Assembly (NCBI GenBank): GCA_944470555.2
Contig: OX104128.1
Span: 60,891,257 to 60,955,256 of the forward strand
DNA length: 64,000 bases
Direction of reading: 5' to 3'
Origin: Heterobilharzia americana
Lineage: Eukaryota; Platyhelminthes; Trematoda; Strigeidida; Schistosomatidae
The notes beneath the pieces were generated by a model, which worked only from the letters and a program-made list of their open reading frames with translations, made no database searches and was not told where the DNA came from. The position numbers were made by a program, and so were the translations under genes. This document shows positions 39,301 through 52,500 of the stretch, one piece after another; positions within the stretch are counted from its first letter, which is position 1, and every line of letters begins with the position of its first letter.

Positions 39301-42300
39301 CCTGAATAATGTTGACTAATTACCGAAATGCCTCATTATAGTCTATTTGTTTGATCAATAAATTAGTCTAAAAAAATGGCTGTACGCGAAAAACCATACT
39401 GATTATTCAAGTGCACTGCACAAAACATAGTCTTCTGGTTGCTGAGTAAATTTTCTGTACCCCAGATTGTTACTGACTTTGATAGATACTGTTGATGGAA
39501 CTTTATTAGGCTTTTAAGCATTTTGTTTATACAGACTTTTTTGCTTGAAGACTGGAAGAAGAATTTTCAATCGGTTAGACTTTTGAGGTAGGAAATAGGT
39601 AATTTATACATACGCATTATTTTGAAATCTTAGTATAATGACCATAAGGCTTTCAAAAAAAACAACCTTGAATAAGGTGGCAAATCGTATTTAAGCATAT
39701 TATCTCTTCGTATCATACTAATGATGCTTTGCCGTTAAGCATTCCTACTTAGCAAAACGTTTTATGATAAGAAAAAAATGAGTTGCAGTCCATGGCAGCT
39801 AACTGCTAGTTGACTTCCTCTTCATGAGACTCGGTAAGTCTGTCAATTAGTCGCATTACTCAAAGTTACTTCAAAAACTTATGAGCCTTGAGTTCAAAGA
39901 TACCTCATAGAATTCGATTATGGACTTACGGACCTATTCAAGAAACAGTTCGAATTTCTTATTTTACTTTCTTTATTTCAATGAACGGTCGGAATTACTT
40001 AATTCTCAGGTGCTATAAAAAGCCAATAATGCAAACCAACTAAGTCACTGAACACTAAACAGTAGTCACACAGATGAGTTTCCAAACTTCTAATGAGAAG
40101 TGGTGACTAGTTGAGTCAGCTAAGTAGAAGGTCAGGCTTGATGCCGACTGATGGCTACACTAATGCGCAGGTTGAAAGAAGTATAAAAAATTAATCGGGT
40201 GTATATTAACCCACTAGCTGGATGACAGTGGACTAACTACAAGACCTTATGATTCTGGCCCTGTTGTCTGTCAGCATCATTAATCCTAGTTACTGCAGAT
40301 CTTCAAACCAGAATAACTTTCCAATACTCTTAGACTTTAATTAGTTCTCCAAATAATTTTAATTCACTAGTAAAGTTGCTCTATGATATTTAAAAAGTTT
40401 AAAAGTTTAGTGGGAGCTATCCAAACAGGTATACGCTACAGGCAAGTCAAAGTTAACAACTGTATCAAGAAATAAAATCAGATAAGTGTAGTATTGAACA
40501 TCCATCAGTATTTCATAAATTGAAAATTTTTAACGTCACCTAAAAACCAGAAGACTAAGGCCTGATCCTAATCCACGAACTGAAATAGAGTTACACTGAA
40601 GCGTTTGATGTGCTATGTTCCTTGTGGAGAGCCTTTGAAAGATTTGATGAAGGTAAATCCCACCACGGAGTTTGTCTCAGAAAAAACAGGTAATAAAGCA
40701 TGTCAGCAAGATAAACACTAAGATGGCCAGTCTGTGAAACTTGCTTTAATGAGGAGCGTTTAAATAAGCTAATTTTCTTCCTTCTGTTTTATAGGAGAAA
40801 TATAAAATGATGTAACAATTCCACTTAAAATTCGTAGTAATGACTTTCGGATAAATATACTCCTTTTTTTTGTCTTCCATCTGACTGTTTATCTCTTGAA
40901 GGCTACCATAAGAAATTCCTAGAACTATGGTTAAGTCGAATAAGTGTGGATTTGCATTTCTAGAACAAATTGGAAAGTAACTTTTATCTAGGGGATTTAG
41001 TGTTTCAGGAAAGTATAATATATCATTTTCGGGTATTCTTTTGGAGAGGGAGATGCGTATTTCATACAAATGAAGCTAAAAGTGTCCCATTATAGAAAAA
41101 TATGTTGAAAGTGACATTAGTGAAAAGAGTGTATTTATTTTCCCTTTTATTTGAAACAGAAACTAGTTACAGTACAGTATTTTAGATAGTTAGGGAAGTG
41201 AATAGATGGGAGGAATGATAACATGTCGATTCTCCCGGAGTACATTAAATAAATGATGATAATAAATGTAATCGGATTAGTCGCCATTTTGTTGTATGAA
41301 CCGAAACAGATAAATTAAACTTATCTAAACACAGATAGTTTGGGGATATCACGTGCCAGGCAGTTGAGTGGAACCCAAGTGGGGAACGACGAGTTGGGCA
41401 ACCGAGGGTTACATGGGGAAGATCTTGTGAGGGAAAAATGAAAACTTGTGAGTAGCCGTGAAGCCAGGTCTAAAAGACTGCAGAGAACAGAGTGGAATGG
41501 AGACGTGCTGCTGAAGCCCTGTGTACCACTAGGAACCCAAGGGACAAATAATAATGACAGAAAACACATAAATCAGGTGCCTTAAATCAATTGACGACTG
41601 CACCTAATGTGGTACACTTCGAATGAACTTGGTGGTCTCCATCAAATTGGTAGTATGTGCATACATATCATAATACCGTAATTGCCACCTATGATTTGTG
41701 CACTAGCTGGTTCATTTTGGGACTCTTCTAAGATTCCACCAATATATATATATAACTAAACAGATAAATTAAAATTCAGATATGGTATCAGTACGAAACG
41801 AAAAGAAAGAGCCGAAAAGAACTTGACATCCTTGTGCATGTTCGCTTAGTAAGCAATGATTTATATCCACTTATTAGGATTAACAATACTACTTAGTTAC
41901 CAAAACTTCAATAGTGGAACAGTTTTTCGAAACGGTGACCAAATGGTCGACAGTCGATTGCCTAACTAATTGACTACAGCTCCACTCATGATATCAGTAG
42001 TATAAAACATTTAACAAAAAAAATAATAGTAAAGTGTTTCTCCTTCCAAATCAGGTCTAATTTATTACCATTAATTTTTGTTCAGTTAATGTTACATGTT
42101 TACAATATGAATACTTACTGTTCGACAAGTTGGACCCAATCGAAGAACTTGATTTTTATTACTTGCCATACCCAAATGTGAATAACAACCTCTGAAAAAT
42201 AAACATAGATTTGAGGAACATAAATCATCTTCTAAAGGAAAACTTCATTCAGATATATATAAAGTATTAATGTATTCAACATTCAAGCATCTCCGTAATA

Positions 42301-45300
42301 TTTATAAATCATTATAAGGTAGATTTAAACGATAATTTTCAGTCTAAACAAACACTGTTTCAATGATTATCTCACTTTAGACAATGGCTTGATCAATATA
42401 CAATTCTTAATGTATTACAATTGAGCTAGCGAACACTTACACATTACTTTCGTATAATCAGTTCATTTCTAGTTATTTAAATCATTGCAACCAAGTACAC
42501 CACAACAGTGAACGTTATTAGTCGGTTGGAAGCAATCGACAAAAGCCCTGATTGACTTAGTTTTCGTATTTATCGATACACATATTCGAGTTTTGTCGAC
42601 CATTTTGCGATATGGTGACCAACCTAGGTATCTCTCCATGACTTCCTGAAGATCACCTCCAACCGAGTGATATCGATCTAAGTGCACGGCAACAGTTAGC
42701 TAACTAATTTGATGGCCGAATTGCAAAATGATTGATAGATTCAGTCAGCACTCAGAACTAGACGACATAAAACTAGTTGCTGTCTAGTTACCAATCATTG
42801 CATATTTATGCTTACTTAGTGTAAATGTCAGTTCAGTTACAAACGTCTGTTACTGGAGAATCATTTCAAACAGGAAACCACTGGATAACCATGTCACATT
42901 CTACTTATACTATTATTGAACAATATGCACTTTCAACCATCTGACCTAGAGTTGACCATGTTTTTAAACTGATAGTGGCTTGGAATTTAACAAGAAATGC
43001 TTTTTGACGTTGCTTGATTTTCAGTGGGCCTTCCAGTCGACTTCGTCTTTTGGTAGGTACAATCTATAGTCACTAAATAATTTAACTTCGACTTGACATT
43101 TCGAAAATGCTCAAGTGAACACTAATAAATACCTGAACGATAATTACACGATGAGACACTTGGAGTGGATACGAATGGAAACTATTCTCCCTCCGAACCT
43201 TATACTTTACTTAGCCGCAAAAATCAGAAGACAAAGACAGGACTGTGACTGTAAGGATGACTTTTATTTGACAGAAAATATCATTTCTATCCAAAGTTCA
43301 TCACATATAAAACCTGTATGTAAAAAGTTGGATATTTATTTTGACGATCAGCTGTTGAACAAAATTGTCCAATAAAGTTTTTCCTGACTACACTGTTACA
43401 TGAAACAAAGGTTGAAATTCAAAACTCCTACCTTACTGGCTAATGACTTAAGTGTTGATTTTCATTAAGGCTACTGCCTAACAGCCACCTGAGTTTTATT
43501 CTTCGTAAAAGCGTGCAAAATATAGAGAAGAATAACTATAGATGATGCTTAGTACTGACAGCTAGCTTGATCTGTCAGCATAGTGGCCCTACCTAGACTC
43601 GAGCTGTGATTCGGATCAGATATTTACCTACCTACTAAACACAAAACGCGACTACTACATACCATCTTGGTATTCGATTTCTTTAAAAATCATTTAGGAG
43701 CAGGCTGAATGTATCTCTTAAATATGCTATGGTGACCAGGCATTCTAACCCTGATAACGGTCAACTCAGTTTGCGTAAATATGTAGATTGATGACAAAGG
43801 AAATGATTAGTTCGTTAGGCCAGTTACTTATATAAATTTAGTCAAAGAATTCACAGAAAATTTGCCAGATTTCTTTGAAGGCACGAGTTAGCGTGTATGT
43901 TGTCTGTTTCTGAGGAATGAATCAATAATTGTACTGCAAATATGACTAAATGTGGAGTCAAATCAATATTTTTCAGTTATTCAGTTTTCTAGATGCTTGG
44001 GATTAATCGGCAAGAAGCTACGAACTTTAGTTTCGTGCTTCTGACACTCGTCAGCAAGAGATCTCTGAACGTCAAAGGGATTTATGCAGTCTGAGAGAAG
44101 TGAACCGGACAAAATTCGGTCAGCACTCAAAATTTAACAGCATGAAATTGGTTATTCTTTGGTAACCGGTCAGATTTATCGAGTGTATTTAGCCATGGTA
44201 AACACTCACACTTGTTGATAGCAATGTCTCACTTAGTCTTACTCAACTAACTGGTCTTCATTTATACAGACGATAAGCGAAAACTTAGGTTGCAGTGGAA
44301 TTTGAAAAAGTAACCTTGCGACTACTGGCTGTTTCCACTTGACTTCATTGAAGCAACTTCCTAGTATTTTCATACACCACAAGGAATTTATTCTAGTAGG
44401 CAAACAACTATCTATCGAGGAAAAGAAGGACTGCTTTTATGTCTAACCCATGAAATAACCATTCATCTCTGTCACGAATACAGATGGTAATCTCGTGTGT
44501 ACTTTCTAATTTTAAAATGCTGAGTATCCGACTTCGGTGTTACTCAATCTACTCGTTGATAAATGTTGTAAGTGTACAGAATTTGGTTATATTGTTTATC
44601 GTGATAATTAAACGGAATCGGTGGCTGAATTGATAGGGGACAGATATCATTATTACTAAATAGCAACCAATTAGTAAAATAAGAACAATTCAGAAAGTGT
44701 AACACGTCACATGAAAGTTATCTAAATTAAAAAGATATCACATAAGCTTATTAAAATGTTAAAGATAAGCCTATCGTAAAAATAGACGTCTTAAAGTCAT
44801 TAAACAAGACTTTTCAAAACTGCAATTTAAAATTTTCCCTCATTATCATCTTTACCAGAAATATGAAAAAAACAACTAGATTATTCAGAGACCACTATGC
44901 TTGATCACTAGATTTTGCAACTAGATCAAAGTGGTCTGTGCACTGGACGATGGCTTCTCTCTTTTGAGCCAAGCTTATCAGCGGTGTATCCAGACAAATT
45001 CGCTTCATTCAACCGAATTAGTTCAGACCGCCTATATCTGGTTGAATGATTGTTTGGACTGTCATACCTTAAATATAATGGTCAATTTGGTATTGTTTCA
45101 CGCCTCACATGGCTCACCTCGACCTATTTCACAGCTGAGTAGTTTTCAAACTACCAAACTGTACTGTTAACAGGGTTTCTGTTGGAAAACAAATGCCAAA
45201 GATTGCGCATTACTTTCTACGGATCAAACTAAGTGATTTCTAACTACTCAAGTTTTCAGTAGCATATTTTGTCAGTTCATGACACTTTGTGATCATGACT

Positions 45301-46422
45301 GGGTACTTTCCAACAGAGATCCTATTGTTCTCACAGTAGGACAGCTGGAAAACTATTCATTTGTGAGAAATCTAATTTGTAATTCATTTACAAATTGATC
45401 TTACTTAAGTTTCGAAATACATTATTGGTTACTCTTAGAGAAGGTGATTGTTCATAGCTTCACGATTCAATCGCATCATGCTGTATAGCTTTAGTTAATT
45501 CATCTACAACGTATTTTAGTCCCATCATCATTATTTTAATTCTAGTTTACAAATCATCGTGTAACCCTAAAGTCACAGTCGATTGTTTTCAGCAGAGGAA
45601 GTTGTGTGCACAAATTACGCAACCCATTAATCCCTGTTTTGATAACAATCTTAATGCAAGCGAAATGGCAGCATTTTGAAGAAATATTCAAAAAAGCCAT
45701 ATGACTTCTAGTAATCCCTTGACTTATCTGCATGATTCGCTTGAAAGGGTTAATAGTGACTCACTATCAGTCGAAGAGTCATTAAAAGCCATCATGTAGT
45801 AATCTAGTACCTGAAATGCATGCAAAAACCTACTAACAGCTAGTTACTACAGCATGTCAAGCATATCGCCTGGAGTCCTAAAGCCATTTCTTTCATGTCT
45901 GATGGTAACATAACTTTAAATGTTATTCGACCATTTTCCATATGTCTTTACAGAAACTAGAAAGTATAACTTGGTTGTTTAGTTCATTGTATAATTAGCT
46001 GTTTACATCATCAAATTCTTCTGCATTTTAATCGGTATAAAACTCTGTTAGCGACTGAGGTGGCTTGAAGGTAATGATTACGAGTCTGTTAAGTACAACA
46101 TTTAATGGTTGAAGTGAATTGGTGTCTTAACAGAGAAACCTCACGATTTTCTTAGTAAAGCCCAATAACTCTTAAAATACTGTCTTGAATCCACTCATGA
46201 ACCATATTTCTTTGCTTAACAACAATTCTACATCACACAGATAACTCCCTTATTAATTCATTGAAACCAGTAAGTAGGTATTCTCGGTCATCTATTGTTT
46301 TTCAAGCAAACTGTAATTCATCAAGACATTCAGTGTTCTTCAATCAACAGACGCAGTTATGACTAAGGTTTATCAACTTCTAAAATTTGCTTTAGATATC
46401 ACTTCATTAAACAATATCACTA

Positions 46423-46500
<78 letters not shown>

Positions 46501-49500
46501 GCCTGATTTATAACCAGAACATATGTATTCATCACATAACGAGTAATTAATCTTGGCGAAACAATCCGTAGATCTTCGAAAGTAAGCTTTGACATAATCT
46601 TAGCCTATTTAGAAATTAAAACGAGATTTTTCCAAACACTTTGAAGTGTATATCACAGCAACTTCGCAAAATATTCCACAAGTCTGTTCTGAACACAACT
46701 CACTGAAATCTTACTGTCGTTTGCTTAGGTGTTTTACGCATAGTGAAATAATTAAAGGAATACTTTTAATCGAATTATCTATTTTTATTGATGGCAATGA
46801 CACTCAGGGAAGTAATTATTACAGACTAACATCATTTGGAGAATCACTGAAAATCTGGTGCACTGTACGCCTGCTTCTTCAAAGTATTGGACTCTTCAGT
46901 AGAGTGATGTTGCCAGGGGTGGAACTCGGGTTTTGTGGTCATGAATCCATACCTCTGAGAAGTCCCATTTTATGACAAAACAGCTTTTCACTGCTACCTG
47001 ATTTCCAAAGCTTCTTCTATGATGAATGCTAATTTGAAGAAAAATCCCTAAGACCTTGAACTACAGTACTAATAATAACAATTATTGTGAAAACCTTGTT
47101 TTCTCTTTCATCATTTAAAGACTGAATTCACTGACCTTTGGCCACGACCTTTAATTCGAATTATATGTTTATCAACTGCATTTCGTGAATTTTCTCTTGA
47201 AGTCATATCCTGAAATCGTATGCATGTTTCTTCTTCAATAATTGATATGGCCTTCTTGATTATTAAGACGTCAATTTCTGAAAGCAAGAAATCATTCCTA
47301 TTATTAGTAGATAATTATAAGGCTAGTAAAAACGTTTGCTACTAAGAGAAATACATATAATTTATTCACTAGCTACTTTGCTAAGACAGGTTTGATATTG
47401 GATGTTATCACTGCTGACTGATATCAGATACCGAAAGACTAAACACTAGAGGGCAAAACACCAAAGAGATAAGCATCATTTCACCGCGTTCAAAAATTCA
47501 GAACCTTCATGTGTATAGAACTGAGTTAATTACTCAACCATCTGACGCAGTCCATTTTTCAACTTTATTAACCTATGTTATACTGTGAAGACCACTTAAT
47601 ATCACCAGCGGACGCTAATTCTCAACTAACACTTAATTGTTTCTGTAGGTTGCGATATTTCTATCGAACTTGGAAAAAAATTCCTAGAATACTGCTTTTG
47701 AGTAGTGAATCATTATTCAATTTAGTTACGACTGGGACTATACTACTAATGCTAAGGAGTTGATTCACTCCATATAGGTGTCTCAATACTTTTAAAATTT
47801 ACTTTCCTTATCTCTCACTGAAGTTTCTACCGTAATCTAGCTTACTTTCTAGCGTATCAGTATCGTCCAGGTTAATGATCGCAGTCATATCTTCCTTGGA
47901 CAGTCCTCCAGGTTGAACTGCTTTGAATATTTCGTTAGTTACCTAGATTTTGAAATGTGTTTAGTAAATTTCTAGTATCCAGGACACTTTGGTATAATCG
48001 CCCAGTGTTATTGATGGGCTTGTTCAACGCAGTGCTGAAGCACTCACAGACATCAGAGCCTATGATGCGTTGTTAGTTGAGTTGTGACATTGAGTGGTGT
48101 CATTGAGGGTGTCTGATCTCTCCGACGCAATTCAGTTACATCAAAGACGCGCTTAGGTAGGTTTCTCTCATGTCTTCTGATCTTACCAAATGAAACTCTT
48201 CAGAGTAAGTGGAGAGCACAGATCAAATAATTCTGTTACGTGAAGGTGCTGATAAGATGCAAAACCTGCTTGACACATTGACTGGCAATTTGACGTGTAC
48301 CTCTTTCCCTAAATCTCAACTGTCGCTCCAGGAATAGTCTTCTCTGCTACCTTGTTTAACATTAAACATGAGTGTTTTAGTGCGCTGATCAATTAATTGG
48401 AAAGTTGGATCACCTCTATTCAGTCAGTGACAGATGCTTTCGCCTGTATGCATCATTTATGGTACCATGTGATTTCTGATTGCCTGTTATGTACTACACT
48501 ATATGACTGGTCAATAAAAGTAGCTGACATGAATAGTGTTGTTTTTGTAGTATGGGCCTTATCGTTGTACCGCCATGTAGATAACGTAGAAGTCAGGTAT
48601 AGAATTTTAGGTAAAATGAGTAGGTCATTTAATGAACTTGTAAACCTTCACCGACTCAGGTAGCTGGAATATGTGATACGCATGCCTAGTCACTGTCTAC
48701 CTCATCGCACAATGTTTGCTAAAATAGGTTTAAGCTAAAAAACGTTTAGTGGTGACCATCAGTGCATGAAATCTTTGACTATTGGTCTTAGTCGTGTACA
48801 GAAATGTAGGAATCCCGTCGAAATATGCGTGACATCATAAATTAATAAGTAGAGACAGGTATGTCAATCGTCATGTCGAATTTCACTATTGTTGCATTCA
48901 CTCCTGTTCTCCTTTTACTACTTGTGACCACTTTCTTCAGTTAAATGTCTTCGCTAACTAACCAAAGTGGTAGTATTAAGGCTGAATCAACGACACATAT
49001 TAAACTGGAGGTGAAAACAGCAAAAATCAGCTATTTTCTTGATGACTTTCTTTCTCCAATGGAATACATGACATAATCTATCTATACAATCTTTTTTATG
49101 ATACTGAGAAGTTCATGAATTTAAAATAGCTTATACTTATTTGATCTGTAGCCGACAGTCTTCATTCCACAAGTTTTTTATTTAAAAGACTGAGGTATCA
49201 GACTTGACTATTAATAAAATTTAAGGTTGCCTTAACCTATCAAGTACTTTATTGATACTTTATTCATATAAGCAAGGCATGTAAATGTTTATCTATTTGT
49301 ATGTTACTGAGATATAATTCGCTTTCAAAAATTGCTAAGATTTATAGAAGGTGACTAAAGCATCTAGTAGTTATCTTACAGAACCATTCGTCCCAAACGA
49401 AGTTGAAAACGTAGGTCACAAACAAACTCAAACCTATGGCCTCAAAATGACAGCTTCTGAAGTATACCAGTCAATGCACGAGACTAATCCATCGACTATG

Positions 49501-52500
49501 TGTAAATTTAACTTTGAAGCAAGAGAGTTCTGCTTGATCTTCATCTTAGAAAGTGATGTGTAACTGCTGATTCATCATCATACAACTTGCTAACTCACGT
49601 GTTATCAACCTAGTTGAAATCGGATTGAACTAGAGAGATAGCGAAATAATATCATTCTTGATATAAGTGAAAAACTTGGGCACTATGGTAGAATGTAATT
49701 CCATATTAGATTTGTTTATTTGATATAAAGCGCACAGTAATACAGTATTGTTTACTTGATTACGTTTCGAGCATAAATTATTCCTCATAATCATACCACA
49801 TTGATATGATTATGAGGAATAATTTATGCTCGAAACGTAATTAAGTAAACAATACTGTATCACTGTGCGCTTTATATCAAATAAACAAATCTGATATGGA
49901 ATATCATTCTTGGTTGAACATACCGAGATATAGCTGATTGGTAGACTTATTCCAGGATATGAATCACTCCCTGAGAACCGATAACTACTGAAGCTTTTAA
50001 TATATTACTGTTATTAATGGATATTTATTTGTTAAGTAGTTAAGTGGTTCGCAATTAGCTGTTGCACTACATTATGTAGAGTGCAGAACGAATTATGCAG
50101 ATGTGTTAAGTTTAAAGTCTACTGCGAGATTTTCTGGCAAATGCAACCCTTATTCCTACACACCTGTTAATCTACACTTGTTTTGGTTTAACAAAGCGAT
50201 TATTCCTTGATTACGTGCCTTTTATCCAATCGAAGTGCATCACTTTTACTTGCCATACCAGTTGCAGTCGGTTTTTCACCCATTAGTAAGTGAACTATTG
50301 GATTCATTGCGATCACTTAAACCATTTAGTAAAGCATAGTAAGTGTTATAGCCATGTGCAGTCATTTAGACCAGGGATATAAGAATCCAAAATCCCATGC
50401 GTCTTCCGTCTTGCTATTTAGCTGTGTTTATTATGGTTATCAAACAGTCTGGAGGGAATGTTTATACATCATGCTTCAGCTAATCTGACCAGCTATTGAA
50501 ATGCTTATACAGTAGTAAATCAGACTTTATTAAGTTAACAGCTTATAAATCAAGACAGCTTCGCAAAACGCAAAGAACCAAGTATGTTGGAAGCTTAGCT
50601 GAAATCCTCTTATGGAAGTTGTCCTAAATTGCAAACATAACCTCCTACTTAGATGTCATTCATGAGGCCATTGCCTATAAATTTACCATGTAAACCAAAT
50701 TTGTATGCTGTTATACAACATGCAGACAAGGCCCAATCAAAAATCTCACATTTAATTGTACAACAATTTGTTCCAAGGGATTTCATATAAATAAAACATT
50801 TCCTACTTTTATATAGTGTGTCACCACATTAGAATTTTCATCTATGAAGCTGATAATTACGTCATCTTGATAGGAAGATTCGATGTGGGGTACTAATGGT
50901 TAGATGTTAGCTTCAAAGTTCATGAAAGTAATTCTAAAATATTGATCAATTTCTCAGATGTGGTCCAATTAGTAGAGCAATGTTGACTTTTGGTAGATAA
51001 ATCATTGCATAGCATTTGGTTAATTATTCATAGTAGATCGTATACCGATGAATATATGTCACTATATTATGCATACAGGTTTCGTGAACAAAAGATAATA
51101 ACTAGCCATAGGTTAGAAGTATATAAAGGAGATCTTCAATTAAAAGGCTCATACAAAGCTTCATGATAGATGGGTGGGGAAATAACCAAATGAGTAAGAT
51201 GTATTTTCAACAACACTTTCTTAGATCCCACGTTCGAACACTTCAGTAAAGCAGATCAGTTATTTTGGTTTGAACTAAAGATGTTTCTATGTATCTAAGC
51301 GATATGTGCGAGTACGCCAAACAGCTAAGTTGGAAATTGCGAATTAATGCACAACTACATATTTTCATCACGTCATCAGCCATCTAGAGTTCATCACTGA
51401 TTGTATATCAGCTCAACTTTTAAGGGAGTTGGCAGTTTACGTCACATAAGATGTAGTAATCTTGACCTTCAATCTCTAACCTCACCACAAACCCTCAATC
51501 GAATAAGGTAACACATCAGTCCTCAAACATACACACATACTTGACTGAATTCTTTGTGTCAATGGAAACAAATTATGGTGAATCAATTATTTCATAGTAT
51601 ATGTGACGCGTCAAGTCTCTGAGCCATACAGAAGCACCTGGTGTTGAAAATCCGGATCTTGTTCACGCTTTTTGCTTAGTGCAGAAGATCTCCACACTGG
51701 TTTCAGGCTATGAACGCCTGTCTTGCTTTTCCGATTCTGACTTTGACATCCTCGTCTGTCCCGTCAGTAGTTGAAACAGTGCGGGACAGACGAGGATGTC
51801 AAAGTCAGGATCGGAAAAGCAAGACAGGCTTTCATTAGCCTGAAGCCAGTGTAAAGATCTACAGCAATGCACTCAGCATGTGGAACAAGATCCGGATATT
51901 CAAAACCAACGTCAAGTCAGAGCTTCTGTGTGATGGATGAGAGACTTGGCGCATTACGAAAGGGATTTCCAATAAACTACAGACATTCATCAACAACTGC
52001 CTACGCTGGCTCGCTACTGAAGATCAGATGGCCAGAATAATGAGAATAAGCCACAAGGAGCTCTGGGAACGAACCAGCCAAGAAGCTATCACCCAACAAA
52101 TATGCAGGAGGAAGTGGAGATGGATTGGGCATACACTGAGAAGGCCGACTGGGGACATCACGCGTCAGGCCCTCGAGTGGAATCCCGATGGGAAGTGACG
52201 AGTTGGACGTCCTAGAGTGACATGGAAGAGATCGTGCGAGGAAGAAATGAGAGGTTGTGGGCTGTTGTGGAACCAGGTTCAAAAGATCTCAGAGAACAGA
52301 GTTCACTGGAGATGTGCTACTGAAGCCCTATGTTCCACCCAAGGGACTAATAATAATAATAATATGATAAATTAAGTTGAACGTTATGAACTGACTACTT
52401 GACTAATATTTGTACACTGAATTCACTGAAAAAAAAATGCTAAATCGCAGTGTTCGTATGCAGAAAGGATAGTACAATCTTCACACAAATTAGGCAGTGA

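Larger units (their letters stand above)
25102..42118 (-). other. Astacin gene intron 3 (17 kb)
   Basis: The largest intron and a mosaic of insertions: SINEs (25405-25600, 26850-26990, 31300-31500, 31650-31865), PLE pieces (28690-29080, 30590-31010, 32745-33195), and RTE copies (29205-30290, 34485-37730, 41330-41558). Stretches at 38200-40700 and 33250-34480 show nothing I can name. A 107-codon minus-strand open frame at 40746-41069 has no recognised family. Confidence 0.6.
42192..47135 (-). other. Astacin gene intron 2
   Basis: Contains members of a dispersed repeat (42470-42800, 43980-44200), a compound microsatellite (46421-46497) and a SINE (46790-46975). Between 44300 and 46350 nothing recognisable. 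Confidence 0.6.

Noticed and set aside
40746..41069. A 107-codon minus-strand open frame as a further protease exon
   Set aside because: The phase chain is already complete between exons 3 and 4, the peptide has no astacin features, and no family is recognised.
46359..46595. Open frames with IYIYIY and ERERER runs
   Set aside because: They are translations of the (AT)n-(AG)n microsatellite.
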